From assembly GCA_017472925.1 (NCBI GenBank), contig JAFUNS010000006.1:1-55016 (forward strand): a DNA stretch of 55,016 bases, given 5' to 3'. The notes beneath the pieces are model-generated. The model made no database searches. It was not told the DNA's origin and was given only the letters and a program-made list of their open reading frames with translations. Positions 45,089 through 53,053 of the stretch are shown here, piece by piece. Position 1 is the stretch's first letter; every line of letters starts with the position of its first letter. The translations under genes and the position numbers were made by a program. The stretch is from Bacteroides sp. (GTDB taxonomy: Bacteria > Bacteroidota > Bacteroidia > Bacteroidales > Bacteroidaceae).

Positions 45089-46840
45089 ATGAAAATGAAA
45101 TATAATTTGAACCTTATGGCAATCCTGTTGGTGGCAGGATGTTTTAGTGCGTGTGACAGTCTGCTGGATATGGCTCCCGAGGATACATTGAGTCCCGATA
45201 CATATTTTGCCAATGAAACCCAGTTGGAACTGTGGACCAACCAGTTCTATTCACAGTTTGATGCGGCTGATGATGCGGCGTTGACTGAAGCGGAAGATGT
45301 GGTGGATACCAATTTGGGAACTTTGCTTATGGGACAACGAATGGCTTCGAACGAATCTGGCTGGAGTTGGACTATGTTGCGAAAAATCAACTATTATCTT
45401 CAGAACTCTTATCATTGCAAAAGCGAATCGGTTCGTAATGAATACGACGGCGTGGCATACTTTATGCGTGCTTATTTTTACTATATAAAGGTACGTCGTT
45501 ACGGGGATGTTCCTTGGTATAATCAGGTGTTGGATTCAGATGATACCGAGTATCTGTATCAGGCACGGGATGACCGTGGATTGGTGATGGATTCTATCAT
45601 GAGTGATTTGGACAAGGCTATCGATATGTTGCCTACAGCTAAGGATAAACTTCATGTAACCAAGTGGACGGCTTTGGCGTTCAAGAGCCGTGCGGCACTT
45701 TACGAGGGCACTTATCGCAAATACCGTAATATGGACAATGCTGACAAGTATTTGAAGTTGGCTGCTGAAGCTGCCGAAAACTTCATAGCAAACAGCGGAT
45801 ATAAACTGTACACTTCAGGGGCAGAGCCTTATCGCACTTTGTTCAACAGCATTGATTGTGTAGATCAGGAAGTGATTCTGACACGCAAGTATGGTACGGA
45901 AGCCAATGTAATGCATAGCATCCAGTTTAATATCATTAACCAACGTCAGGGTCTGAGCAAACGGATGATGAATCACTACCTGATGGCGGACGGTTCTCGG
46001 TTTACCGAACAGGAAGGATGGGAAACAATGGAATATGTGGACGAAGTGAAGAACCGTGACCCTCGTTTGGAACAGACAGTACTGTGTCCGGGGTATGTGC
46101 AGATTGGAAATAAGGACATTTCTGTCAACGACTTGACTTCCATTACCGGTTATCGACCCATTAAGTTTGTAAATGCATCGGCTTACGACGGTTCTTTGAA
46201 GGCATATACAGACTTCCCCTTGTTCCGTGCTCCGGAAGTTTATTTGAACTTTGCGGAAGCGAAAGCTGAACTGGGAACTTTGACACAAGACGATTTAGAT
46301 AAATCTGTCAATGTTATCCGTGCCCGCGCCAATATGCCAAGCCTGAATATGGTGGAAGCCAATGCCAATCCGGATGCTTTGTTGAAAGAATACTATCCGA
46401 ATGCCACTTCGAGCAGCAATACAGGTGTGATTCTGGAAATCCGCCGTGAACGTGTGGTGGAACTGGTTATGGAGGGTTTCCATTTGTGGGATATGTTCCG
46501 TTGGAAAGAAGGACAGCAGTTCACCAAGCCTTTCTATGGTATGTATTTCCCCGGTCCGGGTCAATACGACATGGACGGTGACGGTACTACTGATGGAAAA
46601 AATGACTTGTTGCTCTATACCGACAGCAAGGGAAGCTTCAAAGGTACTGCCAAAAAGATTGGTTCCGAAGTCATTCTTTCGGAAGGCGACAAAGGATACT
46701 TGTGGGTACATAGTAACATCACTGTATCTTGGGATGAAACCCGTGACTATTTATGGCCGATTCCTGCCGATGAACGTGTGTTGACCGGTGGTGTCTTGAC
46801 GCAAAATCCTGGCTGGACGGACAGTACCAACTTTGATTGA
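45089..46840 (+). CDS. SusD/RagB-family surface lipoprotein (PUL2)
   Basis: A 583-residue SusD homologue with lipobox GCFSACDS (Cys21). TPR-like helices appear in GVAYFMRAYFYYIKVRRYGDVPWY. The family pattern near the C-terminus is FPLFRAPEVYLNFAEAKAELG and VILEIRRERVVELVMEGFHLWDMFRWKEG. It is shorter than the PUL1 SusD but within family range. It should bind substrate at the cell surface and close the SusC2 channel. A hairpin lies between it and the next gene (46848-46874), which may set the relative mRNA levels. Confidence 0.94.
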   Translation: MKMKYNLNLMAILLVAGCFSACDSLLDMAPEDTLSPDTYFANETQLELWTNQFYSQFDAADDAALTEAEDVVDTNLGTLLMGQRMASNESGWSWTMLRKINYYLQNSYHCKSESVRNEYDGVAYFMRAYFYYIKVRRYGDVPWYNQVLDSDDTEYLYQARDDRGLVMDSIMSDLDKAIDMLPTAKDKLHVTKWTALAFKSRAALYEGTYRKYRNMDNADKYLKLAAEAAENFIANSGYKLYTSGAEPYRTLFNSIDCVDQEVILTRKYGTEANVMHSIQFNIINQRQGLSKRMMNHYLMADGSRFTEQEGWETMEYVDEVKNRDPRLEQTVLCPGYVQIGNKDISVNDLTSITGYRPIKFVNASAYDGSLKAYTDFPLFRAPEVYLNFAEAKAELGTLTQDDLDKSVNVIRARANMPSLNMVEANANPDALLKEYYPNATSSSNTGVILEIRRERVVELVMEGFHLWDMFRWKEGQQFTKPFYGMYFPGPGQYDMDGDGTTDGKNDLLLYTDSKGSFKGTAKKIGSEVILSEGDKGYLWVHSNITVSWDETRDYLWPIPADERVLTGGVLTQNPGWTDSTNFD

Positions 46841-46847
46841 TAACTGA

Positions 46848-46874
46848 GGAGGGTGGACGTTGGTCCATCCCTCC
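46848..46874 (+). other. Intra-operon hairpin between susD2 and the GDPD-SGNH gene
   Basis: GGAGGGTGGA (46848-46857) pairs with TCCATCCCTCC (46864-46874) with one bulge. There is no T-run, so it is better read as an mRNA-stabilising or processing stem than as a terminator. Confidence 0.5.
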
Positions 46875-46890
46875 TAAACAGTGCAAAACC

Positions 46891-48822
46891 ATGAAACGAC
46901 ATTTGTTTATATTGTGCTTGCTATGCTCATTGACATCATGGGCACAGCCAAGTAAATTGGATTTCATCCTCGAAAAACTTTACGATGGAGGAAAGTCCGA
47001 TTATGTGATGATCTTCGCACATCGTGGAGATTGGCGCAATGCTCCCGAAAACTCGATTCAAGCTTATCAGAATTGTATTGATGCCGGTTTCGACGGTATC
47101 GAAGTGGATGTACAGATGACCAAGGACAGTGTATTGGTCATGATGCACGACCGTACACTTGACCGTACCACCACTGGCAAGGGATTGGTTTCCAATCATA
47201 CGTTGGCAGAATTGAAGGAACTTTATCTGCGGAGTCCTATCAATGTGGTGAGTCGTCAGCGTATTCCTACTTTCGATGAGGTGCTGGAACTGGCTAAAGG
47301 GAAGATTCTCCTGCAAGTGGATAAATGGTCTTCGGTGGCTGAATTAGTCATCGAAGCCGCCAAACGTCACGATTGCGAGAATCAGATTGTCTTGCGGAGC
47401 ACCAAAAGCAGCAAACAGCTGGCTGCCGAGTACGGTGATTTGCTTTTGAATGTGATTTATTGTCCGGTAGTCTTTTGTAACGGTAAGAATGATGACGAGA
47501 AATTGGATGACTTTATGGATAATATCAAGACTCCGGTGATTGGTATTTCATTCAAGCAGGAAGGCTACAAGGTTTTGGATAGAGTGCAGGAAATGAATGA
47601 TAGAGGTTTCCGTGTATGGTATAATTCCCTTTGGGCTACTTTCAATGCCGGACACGATGATGAAATGTCTGTCAATAACCCTGAAAATGGATACGGTTAC
47701 TTGTTGGATAAAGGGGCGAATGTCATCTTTTCCGATCATCCGTTCCTGTTGGATGCCTATCTGAAAAAGGTGGGGCGTAGAAATAGGGAAAAGAAAGTGG
47801 AAAGGAAAGGGGTGGTTTATACGGATGCTTCTTTATTGGGCATGGTAAACAAACCGCAGGCAGGAGGACCTCTTTATCATCGGATGGATGTAGCTCGTTA
47901 TCCTGAGCTGAATACTACAGTAAACCGCTATTATCAGTTCTCTACCGGACTTGCTGTGACATTCCGTACCGATAGTAGGAACATTTATGCCCGTTGGACT
48001 ACACTGAATAAAAGCAATCGTTTTGAAACGCCTTTGATAGCACAGAAAGGGTTGGATTTGTACATAAAGAAAAACGGTGAATGGATATTTGCTGGGACAG
48101 GTACTCCCAATCATTCTGCAGAACATGATGCGCCGTTGATTCAAAATATGGAGGAAGGTGTGAAGGAATGTTTGCTTTATCTGCCATTGTTCGATAATGT
48201 GGAGAAATTAGAGATTGGCGTGGATACTTCATCCATGCTCGAAGCCTTGCCTAATCCTTTCAAGCATAAAGTTGTGGTGATAGGTTCCAGCATCACACAT
48301 GGAGTGGGTGTCAGTCGTCCGGGTATGGCCTATCCGGCACGATTGGAGCGGGCTATGGATATGGAGTTCTGTAATCTTGGTGCAAGCGGGCAGTGCAAAT
48401 TGGATATGTTTTATGCGAGGATAGCCGCCGAGACAGAAGCGGATGCCTTCGTGTTCGACACGTTTTCCAATCCCAATGCCAAGCAGATAGAGGAGCGCCT
48501 GGCGGATTTTGTAGCTCGTATTCGTACCGCTCATCCGAATACTCCGCTTATATTCTTACAGACGGAAGTACGTGAAACGGGTAATTTTAACCTGAAACGT
48601 CGTAGCTTTGAACAAGACAAACGGACTGCAGCGGAAAGAGGATTGGAAGAGTTGATGAAGAAGGATAAGAATATCTATTTCATCAATCCGGGTATGCCGT
48701 TGGGGGATGACCATGAGGCGACTGTCGATGGGGTACATCCTACCGATATGGGGCATGAACGGATATTGGAACATATTCAACCGAAAATAGAAAAGATTCT
48801 CCGGAAACATGGAGTGAAATAA
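46891..48822 (+). CDS. GDPD phosphodiesterase fused to GxDLY and SGNH esterase domains
   Basis: About 643 residues. The ATG at 46891 starts a signal peptide (MKRHLFILCLLCSLTSWAQ); an upstream start at 46837 adds a non-signal stretch. Residues ~38-285 are a glycerophosphodiester phosphodiesterase: FAHRGDWRNAPENSIQAY with His44, GIEVDVQMTKDSVLVMMHDRTLDRTT with Glu, Asp and His, and a C-terminal SDHPFLLDAYL. Residues ~300-430 match the GxDLY domain (KGLDLYIKKNGEW). Residues ~455-640 are an SGNH/GDSL hydrolase with Ser466 (GSSITHG) and Asp613/His616 (DGVHPTDMGH). GDPD enzymes split glycerophosphodiesters into glycerol 3-phosphate and an alcohol; the SGNH part should remove an ester-linked acyl group. 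Both active sites look intact. Confidence 0.9.
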   Translation: MKRHLFILCLLCSLTSWAQPSKLDFILEKLYDGGKSDYVMIFAHRGDWRNAPENSIQAYQNCIDAGFDGIEVDVQMTKDSVLVMMHDRTLDRTTTGKGLVSNHTLAELKELYLRSPINVVSRQRIPTFDEVLELAKGKILLQVDKWSSVAELVIEAAKRHDCENQIVLRSTKSSKQLAAEYGDLLLNVIYCPVVFCNGKNDDEKLDDFMDNIKTPVIGISFKQEGYKVLDRVQEMNDRGFRVWYNSLWATFNAGHDDEMSVNNPENGYGYLLDKGANVIFSDHPFLLDAYLKKVGRRNREKKVERKGVVYTDASLLGMVNKPQAGGPLYHRMDVARYPELNTTVNRYYQFSTGLAVTFRTDSRNIYARWTTLNKSNRFETPLIAQKGLDLYIKKNGEWIFAGTGTPNHSAEHDAPLIQNMEEGVKECLLYLPLFDNVEKLEIGVDTSSMLEALPNPFKHKVVVIGSSITHGVGVSRPGMAYPARLERAMDMEFCNLGASGQCKLDMFYARIAAETEADAFVFDTFSNPNAKQIEERLADFVARIRTAHPNTPLIFLQTEVRETGNFNLKRRSFEQDKRTAAERGLEELMKKDKNIYFINPGMPLGDDHEATVDGVHPTDMGHERILEHIQPKIEKILRKHGVK

Positions 48823-48850
48823 TTAGTAATGTATTTAAATGTAAATAACC

Positions 48851-49753
48851 ATGAACAAAAGATATTGTCTGTCATTGCTGGCTGTGGTGGTCTGTACCCT
48901 CCAGCTTGTGGCACAAGACCGGGTGAGTGTCATCCGTGAAAAGTTATTGAACCGCGACGAAAGCAGCGTCATCGTGGCCTCACACCGGGGCGACTGGCGC
49001 AACTTCCCCGAAAACTCCCTGGCGGCTATCGACAACGCCATCAGGATGGGAGTGGACATTGTGGAACTGGACGTACAGCGCACCAAGGACGGTGTGCTCA
49101 TCCTGATGCACGACGGCACGCTCGACCGTACCACTACGGGTAAGGGCAAGATTGCGGAAGTGACGATGGACTCCATCGCCAAGCTGAAGCTGAAGAACGG
49201 TTGCGCCATCCGTACCGTCCATAAGGTGCCCACTTTGGAGGAAGCCCTTCTCCATGCCAAGGGCAAGATTATGCTGAACCTCGACAAGGCCGACCGCTAT
49301 TTTGAGGAGGTGTATGCCCTGATGCAGAAGACGGGCACCACCAAGCAGGTCATCATGAAGGGCAACAAGTCTGCCGCCGCCGTAAAGAAGCAGTTCGGCA
49401 AATACCTGGATGATGTCATCTACATGCCGATCGTGAACCTTGACAAGAAGAACGCCAGGGAACAATTGGAGATATTTTCCGAGGGCCTGAATCCGGTGGC
49501 TTACGAGCTCCTGTTCGTCAAGGACAGCAATCCGCTTCCGTTGGAGGTGAAGAAGATGCTGCGCGGCAAGTCGCTTATCTGGTACAACACGCTTTGGGAC
49601 ACCATGGCCGGCGGTCACGATGACGACATGTCGCTTCAGGACCCCGACAAGGGCTACGGCTATCTGATTGACACGCTGGGCTGTCGTATCATCCAGACGG
49701 ACCGTCCGCAATACCTGATTGACTATTTGAGGAAGCGTGGCCTTCATGATTAA
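48851..49753 (+). CDS. Glycerophosphodiester phosphodiesterase
   Basis: A 300-residue exported GDPD (signal MNKRYCLSLLAVVVCTLQLVAQ). ASHRGDWRNFPENSLAAIDNAI carries His45, and DIVELDVQRTKDGVLILMHDGTLDRTTTGKG holds the metal-binding Glu and Asp and the second His. The C-terminal WYNTLWDTMAGGHDDDMSLQDPDKGYGYLIDTLGCRIIQTDRP is close to the matching region of the preceding fusion protein, so the two GDPD domains are paralogues. It would release glycerol 3-phosphate in the periplasm or at the surface. From about 48890 the base composition becomes clearly GC-richer than in the upstream genes, and this continues through the transporter gene. Confidence 0.93.
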   Translation: MNKRYCLSLLAVVVCTLQLVAQDRVSVIREKLLNRDESSVIVASHRGDWRNFPENSLAAIDNAIRMGVDIVELDVQRTKDGVLILMHDGTLDRTTTGKGKIAEVTMDSIAKLKLKNGCAIRTVHKVPTLEEALLHAKGKIMLNLDKADRYFEEVYALMQKTGTTKQVIMKGNKSAAAVKKQFGKYLDDVIYMPIVNLDKKNAREQLEIFSEGLNPVAYELLFVKDSNPLPLEVKKMLRGKSLIWYNTLWDTMAGGHDDDMSLQDPDKGYGYLIDTLGCRIIQTDRPQYLIDYLRKRGLHD

Positions 49754-49765
49754 ATCCTATGCCAC

Positions 49766-51094
49766 ATGATAAAGAGACTATTGGATTTCTATAGAATCTC
49801 CTCTCCGGCGGAAAGCCGGGGAGGGGAAGACGGCCGTTTCCGTCGCCTGCGCTGGGCGACGTTCATATCGGCCACACTCGGCTATGGTGTCTACTATGTG
49901 TGCCGTTTGAGCATGAACGTGGTCCGCAAGCCTATGGTGGATGCGGGGGTGTTCACCGAGAGCCAGCTCGGTGTCATCGGCTCGTGCCTGTTCTTCGTGT
50001 ATGCGGTGGGCAAGCTGACCAACGGCTTTCTGGCCGACCGCAGCAACGTGAAGCGCTTCATGTCCACGGGCCTTCTGTGCTCGGCACTCATCAACCTGGC
50101 ATTGGGCTTTACGGAATCGTTCTATGCCTTTGCCATATTGTGGGGACTGAACGGCTGGTTCCAGTCCATGGGCGCTGCCTCGGGTGTGGTAAGCCTTTCC
50201 CGCTGGTTCGAGCCTCAGAAACGGGGTACGTACTACGGCTTCTGGAGTGCGAGCCACAACATCGGCGAGGCGTTGACGTTCATTTCCATCGCCCTGCTTG
50301 TCAGTGCTTTCGGATGGCGGTACGGCATGATCGGTGCCGGACTGGTGGGCTTGGCGGGCTTCGCTCTGTTGGCGGTATTCATGCGCGACACTCCACAGAG
50401 CCAGGGCTATCTGCTCGGCAACGGACAAGAGACAAGGAAGCGGCAGAAGAGCGAAGACTTCAACAAGGCACAGAAGGCGGTGCTCCGCCATCCTGCCATC
50501 TGGATACTGGCACTCAGCAGTGCGTTCATGTACATCAGCCGCTATGCGGTGAACTCCTGGGGCGTGTTCTACCTCGAAGCCCAGAAAGGCTATGACACGC
50601 TCGATGCCAGCTTCATCATCTCCATCAGTTCGGTGTGCGGCATCATCGGTACGGTGCTTTCGGGTGTGATATCCGACAAGTTCTTCCGGGGCAGCCGCAA
50701 CGTGCCTGCCTTGGTTTTCGGTCTGATGAATACGGTTGCCCTCTGCATGTTCCTCCTCGTGCCGGGTGTACACTTCTGGCTGGATGTGACGGCCATGATA
50801 CTCTTCGGCCTGGGCGTCGGTGCCCTCATCTGCTTCTTGGGAGGCCTGATGGCGGTGGACATTGCTCCGAAGAATGCCTCGGGTGCCGCACTGGGTGTGG
50901 TAGGCATCGCCAGCTACATCGGTGCCGGTGTGCAGGATGTGATGAGCGGCATTCTTATCGAAGGCAACAAACAGGTGGTGGACGGTGTGGAAGTGTACGA
51001 CTTCACGGCCATCAACTGGTTCTGGATAGGTGCTGCCCTGCTTTCTACGCTGCTTGCCTTGTTGGTGTGGAATGCGAAAGCTAAAGAGTTATAA
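49766..51094 (+). CDS. GlpT/UhpT-type organophosphate:phosphate antiporter (MFS)
   Basis: A 442-residue twelve-helix transporter of the OPA family (GlpT, UhpT, PgtP). LRWATFISATLGYGVYYVCRLSMNVVRKPMVD is the OPA opening, with the conserved aromatic and Arg residues of helix 1. GSCLFFVYAVGKLTNGFLADRSNVKRFMSTGLL is the MFS loop 2-3 motif. SRYAVNSWGVFYLEAQKGYD and DIAPKNASGAALGVVGIASYIGAGVQDVMSGI are the C-half blocks. The likely substrate is glycerol 3-phosphate, given two upstream GDPD genes 12 bases and further away; hexose phosphate cannot be excluded. The N-terminal ~25 residues (ISSPAESRGGEDG) are unusual and are encoded by a GC-rich hairpin. The GC-rich codon use matches the second GDPD gene. 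Confidence 0.9.
   Translation: MIKRLLDFYRISSPAESRGGEDGRFRRLRWATFISATLGYGVYYVCRLSMNVVRKPMVDAGVFTESQLGVIGSCLFFVYAVGKLTNGFLADRSNVKRFMSTGLLCSALINLALGFTESFYAFAILWGLNGWFQSMGAASGVVSLSRWFEPQKRGTYYGFWSASHNIGEALTFISIALLVSAFGWRYGMIGAGLVGLAGFALLAVFMRDTPQSQGYLLGNGQETRKRQKSEDFNKAQKAVLRHPAIWILALSSAFMYISRYAVNSWGVFYLEAQKGYDTLDASFIISISSVCGIIGTVLSGVISDKFFRGSRNVPALVFGLMNTVALCMFLLVPGVHFWLDVTAMILFGLGVGALICFLGGLMAVDIAPKNASGAALGVVGIASYIGAGVQDVMSGILIEGNKQVVDGVEVYDFTAINWFWIGAALLSTLLALLVWNAKAKEL
49800..49824 (+). repeat. GC-rich hairpin inside the 5' end of the transporter gene
   Basis: CCTCTCCGGC (49800-49809) and GCCGGGGAGG (49815-49824) pair with one G-U around a GGAAA loop, within the first 20 codons. It encodes residues that family members lack in the N-terminal tail. 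Confidence 0.75.
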
Positions 51095-51098
51095 GGAT

Positions 51099-52934
51099 AT
51101 GATGAAGAAGGTATTATTGATGGGCTTGTTATGCGCTTCGTGCATGACTGGCTTTGCCCAATGGGCACCTGCCGGAGACAAAATCCGCACATCGTGGGCG
51201 AAAGAAGTAAATCCCAATAATGTACTTCCGGAGTATCCGCGCCCTATTATGAAACGCGCGGGCTGGAAGAACCTAAACGGTTTGTGGGAATATGCCATTG
51301 TAGACAAGCGGGTGAATTGTCCTGAAGCGTTCGACGGCAATATCCTGGTGCCGTTTGCAGTAGAATCCTCACTGTCTGGAGTAGGAAAGCGGGTGGGCGA
51401 GAACAAGGTCTTGTTCTACCGCCGTTCGTTCAGCGTTCCTGCGGCATGGAAAGGTAAACGGGTGCTGCTTCATTTCGGTGCGGTGGATTGGAAAGCGGAA
51501 GTATGGGTGAACAATGTAAAAGTGGGTACCCATACCGGAGGCTATACACCGTTTTCGTTTGATGTCACTCCGGTGCTGAGACCGGAGGGAGAGAATGAAC
51601 TGGTGGTACGTGTATGGGATCCGACAGATAGAGCCAACCAGCCGCGCGGCAAGCAGGTAACCAATCCGAAAGGAATCTATTATACTCCTGTAACCGGCAT
51701 CTGGCAAACCGTGTGGTTAGAACCGGTGGCTGAAAAGTATATCGCCAACCTCCGTATCGTGCCGGATATCGATTGCCATACGTTGAAGGTGGAAGCATCC
51801 ATTGATAATCGCACTCCTTCCGACCTGATCGAAGTCACGGTGTATGATGGCGATGAGGAAGTGGCGAAAGGTGGAAGCATCAACTACGAAGCGGTGGAGG
51901 TGCAGATGCCGAAGGATGTCAAACTCTGGAGCCCCGAATCGCCTTTCCTCTATAAACTGAAGGTGACGCTGACCCACAAAGGGAAGGCGGTGGATAAGGT
52001 GGACAGTTATGCCGCTATGCGGAAGGTGTCTGCCCGCAAGGACAAGGACGGCATCGTGCGCCTGGAGCTGAACAACGAACCTTATTTTCAATTCGGCCCC
52101 CTCGATCAGGGATGGTGGCCCGATGGACTCTATACAGCTCCTACGGATGAAGCGTTGAAGTATGACATCGAAAAGACGAAAGATTTCGGATACAACATGA
52201 TTCGCAAGCATATTAAGGTGGAGCCGGCACGCTGGTACACCCATTGCGACAGTATCGGTATCTTGGTTTGGCAGGATATGCCGAGCGGTAGCGGTCGTCC
52301 TGAATGGCAGGCACGTAAATACTTTGACGGCGTTGAACTGAACTATTCGGCTGGGGATGAAGCAACCTACCGCAAGGAATGGAAAGAAATCATGGATTGT
52401 CTGTATTCTTATCCGTGCATCGGCGTATGGGTGCCGTTCAATGAACGTTGGGGCCAGTTCAAGACCATGGAGATAGCCGAATGGACCAAAGCTTACGATC
52501 CCAATCGTTTGGTGAATCCGGCAAGCGGTGGAAACCATTATCCGTGCGGCGATATGCTTGATATTCACAACTATCCCGAGCCGCAACTTGATTTCTACGA
52601 TGCTTGTCGTGCCAATGTACTTGGAGAGTATGGAGGTATTGGATTGGTCATGAAGGGACATCTATGGGTGCCCGACAGAAACTGGGGATACGTGCAGTTC
52701 AAGTCGTCCAAGGAAGCAACGGATGCTTATGAGGAATATGCCAATATACTTTATAATCTGATTAAACGGGGTACTACGGCGGCAGTCTACACGCAGACTA
52801 CCGATGTGGAAGTCGAGGTGAACGGTCTGATGACTTATGACCGTAAAGTTGTCAAGCTGGACGAACGGCGTCTGAAGGAAATCAACCGCCGTATCTGTTC
52901 TTCACTGAATACAGATTCGAAGACGCTTCGCTAA
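51099..52934 (+). CDS. Glycoside hydrolase family 2 enzyme (PUL2)
   Basis: About 611 residues, taking the ATG at 51099, four bases after the transporter stop; it opens a signal peptide (MMKKVLLMGLLCASCMTGFAQ). The GH2 sandwich domains are visible (YPRPIMKRAGWKNLNGLWEYAI, VLLHFGAVDWKAEVWVNNVKVGTHTGGYTPFSFDVT, GIYYTPVTGIWQTVWLEPV). The barrel has acid/base Glu449 (VPFNERWGQ) and nucleophile Glu510 (VLGEYGG). The family covers beta-galactosidase, beta-mannosidase and beta-glucuronidase, but the barrel here is of the short uncharacterised Bacteroidales type and specificity is not evident. It is the last gene of the PUL2 operon, implying the substrate carries a beta-linked sugar. Confidence 0.92.
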   Translation: MMKKVLLMGLLCASCMTGFAQWAPAGDKIRTSWAKEVNPNNVLPEYPRPIMKRAGWKNLNGLWEYAIVDKRVNCPEAFDGNILVPFAVESSLSGVGKRVGENKVLFYRRSFSVPAAWKGKRVLLHFGAVDWKAEVWVNNVKVGTHTGGYTPFSFDVTPVLRPEGENELVVRVWDPTDRANQPRGKQVTNPKGIYYTPVTGIWQTVWLEPVAEKYIANLRIVPDIDCHTLKVEASIDNRTPSDLIEVTVYDGDEEVAKGGSINYEAVEVQMPKDVKLWSPESPFLYKLKVTLTHKGKAVDKVDSYAAMRKVSARKDKDGIVRLELNNEPYFQFGPLDQGWWPDGLYTAPTDEALKYDIEKTKDFGYNMIRKHIKVEPARWYTHCDSIGILVWQDMPSGSGRPEWQARKYFDGVELNYSAGDEATYRKEWKEIMDCLYSYPCIGVWVPFNERWGQFKTMEIAEWTKAYDPNRLVNPASGGNHYPCGDMLDIHNYPEPQLDFYDACRANVLGEYGGIGLVMKGHLWVPDRNWGYVQFKSSKEATDAYEEYANILYNLIKRGTTAAVYTQTTDVEVEVNGLMTYDRKVVKLDERRLKEINRRICSSLNTDSKTLR

Positions 52935-52956
52935 ATAATAAGCAGAGTCTATTTTC

Positions 52957-53051
52957 GGTTCTGATTCAATTTAGGGGCAGCCAATCCATTGTAGTATATT
53001 TTCATTCTGAGTGTTATAACAGATTGGCTGCCCCTAAATTGAATCAGAACC
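52957..53051. repeat. Perfect 30-base inverted repeat between convergent genes
   Basis: Arms 52957-52986 and 53022-53051 are exact reverse complements with a 35-base AT-rich loop. It lies between the GH2 stop and the stop of the Fic gene. No T-run follows either arm. The perfect symmetry suggests a recent miniature element or a strong bidirectional transcript stem. Confidence 0.85.
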
Positions 53052-53053
53052 CA

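Noticed and set aside
48980-49747. Antisense frame of about 255 codons over the second GDPD gene
   Set aside because: Product of GC-rich composition; the GDPD frame carries the signal peptide and catalytic motifs.
49778-50773. Antisense frame of about 331 codons, and a second plus-strand frame at 49900-50595, over the transporter
   Set aside because: High-GC DNA leaves few stops in other frames; the transporter frame alone shows membrane helices and family motifs.
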